From assembly GCF_016862395.1 (NCBI RefSeq), contig NZ_BOMW01000073.1, positions 1-36,315 of the forward strand: a DNA stretch of 36,315 nt, read 5' to 3'. Each line of letters begins with the position of its first letter. Positions within the stretch are counted from its first letter, which is position 1. Source of the DNA: Actinoplanes siamensis (lineage in GTDB: Bacteria > Actinomycetota > Actinomycetes > Mycobacteriales > Micromonosporaceae). Position numbers and translations under genes: made by a program. The notes beneath the pieces are model-generated. The model ran no database searches and was not told where the DNA came from. It saw nothing but the letters and a program-made list of their open reading frames with translations. Of this stretch, positions 17,125 through 25,113 are shown piece by piece.

Positions 17125-17856
17125 CTAAGGATGCCGGGCCTCCCCCTTGCCGAGCCAGTCCAGCGCGCGGGCGACGATCCCGGCCGGCACGTCGTGGCCG
17201 CCCGGGAACTCCTCGTAGGTGACGTCGTACCCGGGCTGGCGCAGCCACTCCACCAGGTACCGGCCGCACCGGTCGACCGGGAGCACCTGGTCGCCGGCGC
17301 CGTGCGAGATGAACACCCGCGGCTCGCCGTGCGACACCAGCGGCGCCGCGAAGCCGGGCGAGAACGCCAGGATGTCGCCGAACACGTCGCCGTTGGCCAG
17401 GCCCAGGGTCAGCGCGTAGGACGCCCCGTCGGAGAACCCGCCGACGCTGATCCGGTCGACCGGGTAGCCGGCGAACACCTCGGCCAGCACCCGGTCCAGC
17501 CGCCGTACGTCCGGCCCGAATCCGCCGCCGATGAAGTCCCAGGTCGCCCCGCTGGACTGCGGCGCCACCAGCAGGAGCCGGTGCTCCGCGGCGTGCTCGC
17601 GGAGCAGGCCGACGCCCTGCTGGGCGGAGCCGCCGGCGCCGTGGAACACCACGATCAGGTGGTACGGCCCGGCGGTCACCGGCTCGGGCACGAGGATCAG
17701 CGCCTGCAGGTCGCCGTCCGGCCCGGCGACCGAGACCAGCCCGGTGCGGGTGGCCGGTTGCAGGGGCGGCTGCGGTCGTACGTTCAACCGCCCGTGCGCG
17801 GCGTTCTCCTCGGGCGCGCTGTGCGGACGTCCGGGTTCCTCGACGACCGGGGTCAT
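17125..17856 (-). CDS. Alpha/beta hydrolase of the esterase/PHB-depolymerase-like group
   Basis: 243 residues from ATG 17856, chosen because AGGAGG lies nine bases upstream; ATG 17862 and GTG 17880 are possible. The fold is clear: VVFHGAGGSAQQG (oxyanion loop), then the nucleophile elbow GFSDGAS with Ser142, the acid in HGAGDQVLPVD (Asp189) and the base in FPGGHDVP (His221). The first 40 residues are polar and Pro-rich with no signal peptide, so the enzyme is probably cytoplasmic. It likely cleaves an ester; the substrate is open. No partner gene is evident: the next minus-strand gene starts 166 bp downstream and the HxlR cluster is divergent. Confidence 0.85.
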   Translation of the reverse strand: MTPVVEEPGRPHSAPEENAAHGRLNVRPQPPLQPATRTGLVSVAGPDGDLQALILVPEPVTAGPYHLIVVFHGAGGSAQQGVGLLREHAAEHRLLLVAPQSSGATWDFIGGGFGPDVRRLDRVLAEVFAGYPVDRISVGGFSDGASYALTLGLANGDVFGDILAFSPGFAAPLVSHGEPRVFISHGAGDQVLPVDRCGRYLVEWLRQPGYDVTYEEFPGGHDVPAGIVARALDWLGKGEARHP

Positions 17857-17934
17857 CGCCATTCCCCTCCTCGGCTTCACGGGTGCGGCCCGGCTACCCC
17901 GGATCGGCTTTCGTCACACTGCCCACCCCCTGGG

Positions 17935-17989
17935 TTGAGCAAAACGAAGCCAGCATCTACAGTCCCTGACTATGCGAAACCGAAGCCAG
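17935..17989 (+). promoter_or_regulatory. Promoter of the HxlR-ketosynthase cluster with a direct-repeat operator
   Basis: TTGAGC (17935-17940) and TACAGT (17958-17963) are 17 bp apart. The 9-bp element CGAAGCCAG occurs twice, at 17945-17953 inside the promoter spacer and at 17981-17989, just before and touching the AGGAG ribosome site, 36 bp apart. HxlR proteins often repress their own genes, so these are candidate binding sites. Confidence 0.5.
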
Positions 17990-17997
17990 GAGTCGTC

Positions 17998-18495
17998 ATG
18001 ACTATCACGCTGTCCTCGCCGCTGGCCGACCGGGACCGGTGGACGGCCGCCGGCTGGTGCCCGCTGGAGCGCACGCTCGACCTGATCGGCACCCGCTCGG
18101 CGATGACCCTGCTGCGCGAGGTCTTCTACGGCGGGAGCCGCTTCGACGACCTCGCCCGCCGGGCCGGGGTGACGCCCGCTGTCGCCGCCCAGCGGCTGCG
18201 GCAGCTCGTCGACGGCGGCCTGCTGGAGCGCCGGCCCTACCGTGAGCCGGGCCACCGGACCCGGCACGGGTACGCGCTGACCCCGAAGGGCCACGCGCTC
18301 TTCCCGATCCTCGTGGCGCTGCTCCGCTTCGGCGACGAGCTGCCCCGCGAGCACGAGACGCACCTCGCCCTGACCCACGCCGGGTGCGGGGAGCCGATCG
18401 TCCCGCAGGTGCGCTGCGCCGCCGGCCACGTCGTGCCGGCGGCCGAGGCGGTCGCCTCGATCGCCTGGCCGGACGCAACGGAGCCGGCGCGGTGA
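17998..18495 (+). CDS. HxlR-family transcriptional regulator
   Basis: 165 residues from ATG 17998, preceded by AGGAG six bases away. The winged-helix core covers WCPLERTLDLIGTRSAMTLL through LDGG-type wing text (QLVDGGLLERRPY) and YALTPKGHAL. Cys21 in the W-C-P motif matches the conserved cysteine that senses oxidants or aldehydes in some HxlR members. The C-terminus adds HAGCGEPIVPQVRCAAGH, a possible metal-binding cysteine/histidine cluster. The stop overlaps the ketosynthase start (GTGA), so regulator and enzyme are made together, consistent with autoregulation of a small cluster. The inducing signal is unknown. Confidence 0.92.
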   Translation: MTITLSSPLADRDRWTAAGWCPLERTLDLIGTRSAMTLLREVFYGGSRFDDLARRAGVTPAVAAQRLRQLVDGGLLERRPYREPGHRTRHGYALTPKGHALFPILVALLRFGDELPREHETHLALTHAGCGEPIVPQVRCAAGHVVPAAEAVASIAWPDATEPAR

Positions 18496-19682
18496 AGCCG
18501 TCCCTGAACCGGACCGTCGCCGTCACCGGCCTCGGCGTGGTGTCACCGGCCGGCATCGGCGCCGCGGCCTTCTGGCGCGGCCTGCTCGCCCCCGCGGCCG
18601 ACGGGCGTGTCCGCCGCGTCCAGGGGTTCGACCCGCGGCGCTGGATGTCGCACAAGGAGGCCCGCAACTCCGACCTGGTGACCCAGATGGCGGTCGCCGC
18701 CGCGGACGAGGCCCTGGCGGACGCGGGACTCGCGGACGTCGCCGCGCCGCACCGGGCCGCGGTCTGCCTGGGCACCGGGATCGGCGGGGTGTCCACCCTG
18801 GAGGCGCAGTCCGGGGTGCTCCGGGAGCACGGCGAGCGCCGGGTGTCCCCGCACGTCGTCCCGATGACCATGCCGAACGCGGCGGCCGCCGCGCTGAGCA
18901 TCCGGTACGGCCTGCGGGGCGGCGCCGCGACGATCACCACCGCGTGCGCGGCCGGCACCGACGCCATCGCGGCCGGGGCCCGGCTGGTCGCCTCCGGCGC
19001 GGCGGACGTGGTGCTGGCCGGCGGCTCCGACTGCAGTCTGACCCCGACCTGCCTGGCCGGCTTCGCGAACATGCGCGCGCTGAGCCCGACCGGGGTGAGC
19101 CGGCCGTTCGACCGGGACCGGGACGGGCTGGCCGCTGCGGAGGCCGCCGGCGTCGTCGTGCTGGAGACGCTGGAATCGGCCCGCCGCCGCGGGGCGTACG
19201 TCTACATGCTGGTCGCCGGCGCCGCCTCGACCGCGGACGCCTACCACGTGACCGCTCCGTCGCCCGGCGGCGACGGCGCGGAGCGCTGCATGCGGCTGGC
19301 CCTCGACGACGCCGGCCTGACCTCCGGGCAGATCGCGCACATCAACGCGCACGGCACGTCCACGCAGCTCAACGACGTCGCCGAGGCGGCCGCGATCCGC
19401 CGGGTGCTGGGCCCCTCCCGGCCGCCGGTGACCAGCGTCAAGGGGGTCACCGGGCACTCGTTCGGCGCCGGCGGGGCGGTGGAGGCGGTCGCCGTGGCGC
19501 TGACCATGCGGGAACGGCTGATCCCGCCGACGGCCGGTCTGACCAATCAGGACCCGGCCATCGACCTGGACATCCCACGCGAGCCGGCGCCCTGGACGCC
19601 CGGCCCGGTGCTGTCCAACAGCTTCGGCTTCGGTGGTCACAACGGCAGCCTGGTGTTCGCCCCGGACCACGGAAAAGTTTGA
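18492..19682 (+). CDS. FabF-like beta-ketoacyl synthase, stand-alone
   Basis: 396 residues from GTG 18492, overlapping the HxlR stop. It has the complete thiolase-fold condensing triad: Cys152 in TTACAAGTD, His287 in NAHGTST and His322 in KGVTGHSFGAGG, plus the C-terminal NSFGFGGHN. It should therefore catalyse decarboxylative Claisen condensation of an acyl group with malonyl-ACP. It resembles FabF/KAS II more than modular PKS, but no ACP, ketoreductase, acyltransferase or chain-length factor gene lies nearby, so it would have to borrow an ACP. It is followed after 36 bp by a PLP-fold protein that lacks its catalytic lysine. A role in tailoring a special fatty acid or small polyketide is inference. 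Confidence 0.93.
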   Translation: MKPSLNRTVAVTGLGVVSPAGIGAAAFWRGLLAPAADGRVRRVQGFDPRRWMSHKEARNSDLVTQMAVAAADEALADAGLADVAAPHRAAVCLGTGIGGVSTLEAQSGVLREHGERRVSPHVVPMTMPNAAAAALSIRYGLRGGAATITTACAAGTDAIAAGARLVASGAADVVLAGGSDCSLTPTCLAGFANMRALSPTGVSRPFDRDRDGLAAAEAAGVVVLETLESARRRGAYVYMLVAGAASTADAYHVTAPSPGGDGAERCMRLALDDAGLTSGQIAHINAHGTSTQLNDVAEAAAIRRVLGPSRPPVTSVKGVTGHSFGAGGAVEAVAVALTMRERLIPPTAGLTNQDPAIDLDIPREPAPWTPGPVLSNSFGFGGHNGSLVFAPDHGKV

Positions 19683-19718
19683 GGTTTGCCCAGGTGACAG
19701 TGTGGTAGCCCGACCGCC

Positions 19719-21074
19719 ATGGATCAGCGAACGACTCCCGTGCTGGACGCCGTCAGCGCCACGCCGGACTTCGGCGGAGCCGCGCCGACCGTCGAGCAGG
19801 CGGTGGTGCACGCGGAGGCGCTGCTGGCCGACGCGACCGGCGCCCGGCAGACCGTGTTCGCCGGCTGCGGCTGCCACGTCGCGATGCACGCCGCGGTCCT
19901 GGCGGTGGCCCGGCCGGGCACACGGGTGGCGGTCGACCACAGCATGCACCGGTCGGTCGTCTCGGGGCTGATCCTGGCCGGCGCCGAGCCGGTCTGGCTG
20001 CGGCCGGGCTGGGACCCGGTCCATCAGATCAACCGCCCGGCCGGTCCGGCCGACGTCGCCGCGGTGCTCGCCGCGAACCCCGGCGTCTCCGCGGTCCTGG
20101 TGCGCACCCCGACCGTGTACGGCATCGGCGCCGACGTCCGGACCATCGCGCGGACCTGCCACCGCGAAGGCGTCGCCCTGGTCGTGGACGAGCCGGACGG
20201 CACGTACTTCCCGTTCCACCCGGACCTGCCCACCCCGGCTGTCCAGGCCCGCGCCGACCTGGTCGTCAACACCGTCCCCGACGGCGGCGCCTGCCCGGCG
20301 TCGGTGGTGCTGGCCGACGGTGGCCTGGTCGATCCGGCCGAGCTGCGGCGGCGACTGGATCTGATCACCGCGGAGAACCGGAACCCGGCGGCGTACGCGG
20401 CGATCGACGGCCATCGTCGGCACATGGTCGCGGACGGGCGCCGGGTGCTCGGCGAGGCCTTGGACCGGGTGGCCCGGCTGCGGGCCCGTCTGGAGCGGAT
20501 CCCCGGGCTCACCGTGGTCGGCGAGTCGGTGTGCCCGCCGGACCGGGTCGTCGAGTGGGATCCGCTCAAGGTCGTCGTCGACGTCTCCGCGCTGGCGATC
20601 ACCGGCTACCAGGCCCAGGCGTGGCTGGCCCGGCAGCACCAGGTCACCGCCGGGTTCGCCGATGCCCGGCGCGTGGTGTTCCCGGTCTCGCCGAGCGGCG
20701 ACGACGCGGCTGTCGACCGTGTCCTCGAGGCGCTGCGCGCCCTCGCCGAGCAGCCGCCCACGACGAACGGGGACCCCGCGCACGCCCCGAACGCCCAGCC
20801 GGCGCGGCCGCTGCCGACCCGGCGCGCGATGTCCCTGCGGGACGCCTACTTCGCCGACTCCGAGCCGGTGACCGATCCGATGGGCCGGATCTCCGCGGAG
20901 ATGATCAGCCCCTGCCCGCCCGGCGCTCCGGTGATCCTGCCGGGCGAGCTGTTCACCGCCGACGTGGTGCTGCACCTGCGCCAGCACGTCGCCGCGGGCC
21001 TGCCGGTAGCGGACGCCGGCGACCCGCGGCTGCACACGTTCCGGGTGGTCCGGGCGTCTCAGACGCGGAACTGA
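19719..21074 (+). CDS. Orn/Lys/Arg decarboxylase-fold protein lacking the PLP lysine
   Basis: 451 residues from ATG 19719; no good ribosome site precedes it. The sequence follows the fold-type I amino acid decarboxylase layout: HRSVVSGLILAGAEPVWL, VVDEPDGTYFPFHPDLP, ADLVVNTVPDGGACPASVVL, a long helical segment, and the C-terminal domain (GRISAEMISPCPPGAPVILPGE). But the motif that should read S-T-H-K is N-T-V-P (184-187), so the Schiff-base lysine is absent. The ring-stacking DEAHG is DEPDG (157-161). The phosphate-binding loop after FAG reads CGCHV. The protein has only one lysine, K284, at another place. It therefore looks like a pseudoenzyme, or an enzyme with other chemistry. No stop or frameshift interrupts it. 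Confidence 0.85.
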   Translation: MDQRTTPVLDAVSATPDFGGAAPTVEQAVVHAEALLADATGARQTVFAGCGCHVAMHAAVLAVARPGTRVAVDHSMHRSVVSGLILAGAEPVWLRPGWDPVHQINRPAGPADVAAVLAANPGVSAVLVRTPTVYGIGADVRTIARTCHREGVALVVDEPDGTYFPFHPDLPTPAVQARADLVVNTVPDGGACPASVVLADGGLVDPAELRRRLDLITAENRNPAAYAAIDGHRRHMVADGRRVLGEALDRVARLRARLERIPGLTVVGESVCPPDRVVEWDPLKVVVDVSALAITGYQAQAWLARQHQVTAGFADARRVVFPVSPSGDDAAVDRVLEALRALAEQPPTTNGDPAHAPNAQPARPLPTRRAMSLRDAYFADSEPVTDPMGRISAEMISPCPPGAPVILPGELFTADVVLHLRQHVAAGLPVADAGDPRLHTFRVVRASQTRN

Positions 21075-22708
21075 CCGACCACGGTCCGCAGTTCGGCGGC
21101 GATCCCGGACAGCTCGTTGGCGGTGTCGGTGGCCTCGGTCAGCGCCGCGGTCGTGCTCTGCGCCGCCGACGCCACCCCGCCGATGTTGCCGGCGATCTGC
21201 GTGGTGCCCTGCGCCGCGTCCCCGACGCTGCGGCTCATCTCCCCGGTGGTCGCGGTCTGCTCCTCCACCGCGGACGCGATGGTGGTCTGGTAGTCGTTGA
21301 TCCGCGCGATGATGTTGGCGATCTCGGCGATCGCGGCCACCGCGTTGGTGGTGTCCGCCTGGATCGCCTCCACCCGCCGGGAGATGTCCTCGGTGGCCCG
21401 GGCGGTCTCCTGAGCCAGGTCCTTGACCTCGCTGGCGACCACGGCGAACCCCTTGCCCATCTCCCCGGCACGCGCCGCCTCGATCGTCGCGTTCAGCGCG
21501 AGCAGGTTCGTCTGCTCGGCGATCGCGGTGATCACCTTGACCACGTTGCCGATCTCCGCGCTGGAGTCGCCCAGCTTGGAGACTGTCGAGTTGGCGGTCT
21601 CCGCGACGCCGACCGCCTCGTTGGCGACCCGTGCCGCCTCGGACGCGTTGGACGCGATCTCCCGGATCGACGCGCCCATCTCCTCGCTGCCGGCTGCCAC
21701 GGTCTGCACGTTGGTGGACACGTCGCCGGCCGTCACCGCCACCACGTCGGCCTGCGCCGCGGCGTCCTGGGCCGAGTGCGCGATCAGCTCGGCGGCCCGG
21801 CTGAGCCGCTCGGTGCTGGCCCCGAGCGTCTGCGAGCTGCCGGCCACCCGGCCCACCATGGCGCGCAGCCCGTCGCGGGCGGTGTTGACCGCCACCGCCA
21901 TGCCGCCCAGCTCGTCGCGGGCGTGCACCCGCGCCGCGACGGTCAGGTCGCCCTGGGCCACCGCGGCCAGCGCCGACGAGACGCTGCCGAGCTGCCGGGT
22001 GATCAGCCGGGTGACGATCGTGGCCAGCGCGATCGCCAGCGCCAGGCCGGCGATCAAGTAGATGATCATCTGGTTCCGGGCGCTGTGGTACGCGGACTCG
22101 GCGGCCGCGGCCATCGCCGACGACTCCTTGTCCTCGGTCTGCTGCAGCTCGACCACCGAGGACTTGAGCTGATTCTGGGTCTTGATCCAGGCCGCCGAAA
22201 CCTCGTCGCCGGTCGGCATCTGGGCGCCGGCCGGCGCCGGCTCCTGGAACAGCGCGTAGTCGCGCAGCCCCTGGAAGTACTTGAACGAGTCGGCCACCTG
22301 CTGGGCCGCCGCCTCCCGGGCCGCCGACCCCCGGGCCAGCTTCTGGTAGGCCGCGATGGCGGCGAGCGTCTGCTTGTCGGCGGTGGTCACGGCGTCGCGC
22401 TGCGCGGCCTTCTGCGCCGCGGGCACCACCGCCCAGCCGAACAGCGCCTCCTGGCCGTCGCCCAGGGCGCCCCGCAGCGTGCTCAGCTGCAGGCTGCTGT
22501 CGACGTGGCGCTCCTTCATCGCCGCGATGTCGTCGTTGAGGATGCTCAACCGGCTGATCCCCAACGTCCCGATCACCGCGGCGACCACGGCACTGCACAG
22601 CACCGCCGCGTACACCTTGGTCCCGACGCGCAGATCGGCCAGCCGGCCGATCAGGCCGCCTCGCGGCGCTGTCGTTTCCGTCTTCGGGTCCGACCCGCTC
22701 ATCCCCAC
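21059..22708 (-). CDS. Methyl-accepting chemotaxis protein
   Basis: About 549 residues. GGGAGG lies six bases before GTG 22708; GTG 22711 and ATG 22702 (MSGSDPK) are alternatives. The layout is a basic cytoplasmic stub, membrane helix 1 (about 33-55), a periplasmic four-helix-bundle sensor of about 155 residues, helix 2 (about 213-235), HAMP, then the signalling coiled coil. The conserved hairpin tip is AEQTNLLALNATIEAARAGE with GKGFAVVASEVKDLAQET (about 400-440). It should report a small-molecule or energy signal to CheA/CheW. No other che or flagellar genes are in the window. A FliA/WhiG-like promoter lies upstream. Its end overlaps the convergent decarboxylase-like gene by 16 bp. Confidence 0.94.
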   Translation of the reverse strand: MGMSGSDPKTETTAPRGGLIGRLADLRVGTKVYAAVLCSAVVAAVIGTLGISRLSILNDDIAAMKERHVDSSLQLSTLRGALGDGQEALFGWAVVPAAQKAAQRDAVTTADKQTLAAIAAYQKLARGSAAREAAAQQVADSFKYFQGLRDYALFQEPAPAGAQMPTGDEVSAAWIKTQNQLKSSVVELQQTEDKESSAMAAAAESAYHSARNQMIIYLIAGLALAIALATIVTRLITRQLGSVSSALAAVAQGDLTVAARVHARDELGGMAVAVNTARDGLRAMVGRVAGSSQTLGASTERLSRAAELIAHSAQDAAAQADVVAVTAGDVSTNVQTVAAGSEEMGASIREIASNASEAARVANEAVGVAETANSTVSKLGDSSAEIGNVVKVITAIAEQTNLLALNATIEAARAGEMGKGFAVVASEVKDLAQETARATEDISRRVEAIQADTTNAVAAIAEIANIIARINDYQTTIASAVEEQTATTGEMSRSVGDAAQGTTQIAGNIGGVASAAQSTTAALTEATDTANELSGIAAELRTVVGQFRV

Positions 22709-22753
22709 CACATGCCTCCCGATCCGATGGAGGCGCGCGGCCCCTCGTCTGAT

Positions 22754-22780
22754 GTATCGCCAAGATCACGCCGCGATTGA
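22754..22780 (-). promoter_or_regulatory. FliA/WhiG-type promoter in front of the chemotaxis gene
   Basis: On the minus strand TCAA (22780-22777) is followed after exactly 15 bases by GGCGATAC (22761-22754). The motility and sporulation sigma factors FliA/SigD/WhiG use TAAA-N15/16-GCCGATAA. Start of transcription would be near 22745, some 40 bases before the start codon. The match is by eye and not perfect. Confidence 0.45.
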
Positions 22781-22876
22781 GACCTTCCCGGGTACGGCGT
22801 CCGGAGCTCCCGCACGACCCGGCGTGCTCCGAAACCGGCAGGACGCGCAGCGCGCGGAACTCGGCGCAGGCGGGGC

Positions 22877-22882
22877 TATAAT
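22877..22882 (+). promoter_or_regulatory. Perfect TATAAT box upstream of the sigma factor gene
   Basis: TATAAT at 22877-22882 is the only perfect consensus -10 noticed in this GC-rich window. The -35 position has no TTGACA; GGAAC at 22856-22860 is there instead. It would give a leader of about 150 nt before GTG 23038. The remaining part of the 22709-23037 gap shows no convincing gene. Confidence 0.4.
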
Positions 22883-23037
22883 GGGATTCGGTTCGCGCCG
22901 GCCGCACGTTCCGCTCGATCTTTCCTCGCCTCTCGCCGGGACGAGCTTCTTCGCGCTACACCCCGTGAGCCAGTGGCCTGCCGGCAGCGCTTCCCTCCTG
23001 CCCGCGATGCCTGGCGTGACCAGCCGGAGCTGAGCCC

Positions 23038-24042
23038 GTGACCGCAACGATCGACCCCGTCCGCACGGCCGAGGACCAGGACGACGACCAGCCGGGCCCC
23101 GCCACGATCGCACCGGCCCCGGTGGACGTCGACACCGTCAAGGCGTACCTGCGCGAGATCGGCCGCGTCCCGCTGCTGACCGCCGAGCAGGAGGTCGAGA
23201 TCGCCAAGCGGATCGAGGCCGGGCTGTACGCGGCCGAGCTGCTGCGCGCCCACGACGAGCGGGACCGGCAGGTACCCGCCGACCGGCTGCGCGACCTGCG
23301 TTTGGTGGCCCGCGACGGGGAACGCGCGAAAGGTCATCTCCTGGAGGCCAACCTGCGGCTGGTGGTCAGCATCGCGAAACGCTACAGCGGCCGCAGCATG
23401 CCGTTCCTGGACCTGATCCAGGAGGGGAATGTCGGGCTGATCCGGGCGGCCGAGAAATTCGATTACACCAAGGGCTTCAAATTCTCCACCTATGCCACCT
23501 GGTGGATCCGGCAGGCGATTTCCCGGGCCGTGGCCGATCAGGGCCGCACGATCCGCATCCCGGTGCACATGATGGAAATGATCAACAAGCTGACCCGCCT
23601 GCAGCGGGAGATGCTGCACCGGCTGGGCCGCGAGGCCACCCCGGCCGAACTGGCCCGCGAGATGGAGCTGGCCCCGGCCCGGATCGTGGAGATCCAGCAG
23701 TACGCGCGCGAGCCGATCTCGCTGGACCAGGGGATCGGCGCCGGAGGCGACGCCCAGTTCGGCGACTTCATCGAGGACACCGACGCGGTGGTGGCGCTGG
23801 ACGCGGTCAGCTCCGGGCTGCTGCGCGACCAGTTGGAGTCGATCCTCGCGACGCTCACCGAGCGGGAGGCCGGCGTGGTGCGGCTCCGCTTCGGACTGAG
23901 CGACGGCGTGCCGCGCACCCTCGACGAGATCGGCCGGGTGTACGGGGTGACCCGCGAGCGGATCCGGCAGATCGAGATGAAGACGATGTCCAAGCTGCGC
24001 CACCCGGCCCGCTCCGGGGCACTGCGCGACTTCCTGGCCTGA
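23038..24042 (+). CDS. Group 2 RNA polymerase sigma-70 factor
   Basis: 334 residues from GTG 23038, with GGAGCTGAG a few bases upstream. Region 1.2 (VDTVKAYLREIGRVPLLTAE), region 2 (LRLVVSIAKRYSGR through FSTYATWWIRQAISRA, the DNA-melting and -10 helix), region 3 (IRIPVHMMEMINKL onward) and region 4 (LDEIGRVYGVTRERIRQIE, the -35 helix-turn-helix) are all complete. Region 1.1 is replaced by a short acidic tail, so this is a principal-like but non-essential sigma of the HrdA/HrdD/SigB type, probably for stationary or stress conditions. No anti-sigma gene is adjacent. The convergent LysR gene ends four bases away. Confidence 0.95.
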   Translation: MTATIDPVRTAEDQDDDQPGPATIAPAPVDVDTVKAYLREIGRVPLLTAEQEVEIAKRIEAGLYAAELLRAHDERDRQVPADRLRDLRLVARDGERAKGHLLEANLRLVVSIAKRYSGRSMPFLDLIQEGNVGLIRAAEKFDYTKGFKFSTYATWWIRQAISRAVADQGRTIRIPVHMMEMINKLTRLQREMLHRLGREATPAELAREMELAPARIVEIQQYAREPISLDQGIGAGGDAQFGDFIEDTDAVVALDAVSSGLLRDQLESILATLTEREAGVVRLRFGLSDGVPRTLDEIGRVYGVTRERIRQIEMKTMSKLRHPARSGALRDFLA

Positions 24043-24046
24043 CGCC

Positions 24047-24979
24047 CTACCGCAGCACCCAGCCCGGCGTCCACGTCCCGGCCGCGTCCGGACCGGCCGC
24101 CACCCCGGCCAGGTGCGCGCGGAGAGCGGCGAGCGCCGGGTGCGGATTGTCCCGGTGCCAGATCAGCGCGTGCGGGTAGACCGGCACCGGATCGGTCACC
24201 GGGATGCGCCGCAGGCCGTGGCCGGCGGGCCAGACCAGGCGGGTCCGCTCCCCGATGAAGGTGGCCAGCGCCGGGGTGTCCGCGACGGTGTCGAGCAGCG
24301 CGTCCGAGCCGAGGTTGGGGCCGGTCGCCTCGATGGCGAGGCCGAACTCACCGGCCAGCTCGTCGTAGTAGGCGCCCCACTCGGTGCCGGGGGCGATGCC
24401 GGGCATCCAGATCCGGTGTCCGGCGAGCTCGGCGACGGTCACCGAGCGGGCCGTCGCGAGCACGTGGCCGGGGCCGGTGAGCAGGTGCAGCGGCTCGTCG
24501 AGCACGCGGACCGCCCGGACGTCCTCGGGGAGCGGCCGGCCGGGCATCGCGACGGCGCGGAACGACGCGTCGATCGCGCCGGACCGGATCGCGGCGACCG
24601 CCGTCTCGACGTCGAACAACTTCACCACATCAAGATCGATTTTTGGGTACGCCCGGTGGAAGTCCCGGATCAGCCCGTTCGTCGCCAGCCGGGAGGCGAT
24701 CACGTCGACCCGCAGCGGACGGCGGCCGGCGCCCACCGACGCCGCCGCGCGCTCGGCGACGCGCAGCAGCTCCCGGGCGTGCGGTAGGAACGCCTGCCCG
24801 TCGATGGTCAGCTCGGCCCCGCGCGGCGTGCGGTGGAACAGCCGCACGCCCAGGGTGCGCTCCAGGGCGGCGATCCGCTTGGAGACGGCCTGCTGGGTGA
24901 TCGCCAGCTCGGCCGACACGTCCTGGAACCGGCCGGCCCGGGCGGCGGCGACGAACGTGCGCACGGCGTCGAAGTCCAT
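24047..24979 (-). CDS. LysR-family transcriptional regulator
   Basis: 310 residues from ATG 24979 (MDFDAVRTF). The longer frame to 25006 is rejected because the promoter lies inside it. The N-terminal helix-turn-helix is AELAITQQAVSKRIAALERTLGVRLFHRTPRG, followed by the linker helix and a two-lobed effector domain (PLRVDVIASR through VWPAGHGLRRIPV). It is divergent from the MFS transporter gene and most likely controls it in response to a transported compound. A promoter TGTCTT/ACCCTA (read on the minus strand as AAGACA-17-TAGGGT) puts the transcript start at or next to the ATG, and one CGGTTGT repeat overlaps its -35 box, suggesting autorepression. Confidence 0.93.
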   Translation of the reverse strand: MDFDAVRTFVAAARAGRFQDVSAELAITQQAVSKRIAALERTLGVRLFHRTPRGAELTIDGQAFLPHARELLRVAERAAASVGAGRRPLRVDVIASRLATNGLIRDFHRAYPKIDLDVVKLFDVETAVAAIRSGAIDASFRAVAMPGRPLPEDVRAVRVLDEPLHLLTGPGHVLATARSVTVAELAGHRIWMPGIAPGTEWGAYYDELAGEFGLAIEATGPNLGSDALLDTVADTPALATFIGERTRLVWPAGHGLRRIPVTDPVPVYPHALIWHRDNPHPALAALRAHLAGVAAGPDAAGTWTPGWVLR

Positions 24980-24987
24980 GCCGCCGG

Positions 24988-25035
24988 ACCCTACCCGTAC
25001 CACCATCGGTTGTCTTTCATCGGCGTGGCGGTTGT
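24988..25035. promoter_or_regulatory. LysR promoter and two CGGTTGT repeats spaced 22 bp
   Basis: Minus-strand -35 AAGACA (25016-25011) and -10 TAGGGT (24993-24988) are 17 bp apart, with the ATG nine bases after the -10 box. CGGTTGT lies at 25007-25013 and 25029-25035, 22 bp apart, about two helical turns, so a dimer or tetramer could bind on one face. This layout fits LysR control of the divergent MFS gene. Confidence 0.5.
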
Positions 25036-25113
25036 TTGATCAGCCTCGGAGACTCCTGCTTGGATCCCTTCGGTCAACGTCGGGTTGTCCGGTGGAGAAT
25101 TCGAGGGGGAATC

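Noticed and set aside
18543..22907. A 1,454-codon minus-strand open frame
   Set aside because: It runs antisense through the ketosynthase and the decarboxylase-like gene and out of frame through the chemotaxis gene, all of which have strong family motifs. Its own text has no recognisable domain.
22880..23033. A 50-codon upstream reading frame before the sigma gene (MGFGSRRPHV)
   Set aside because: Its ATG overlaps the TATAAT box, so it would not be on the transcript. Third-position GC is only moderate and no homologue is recalled.
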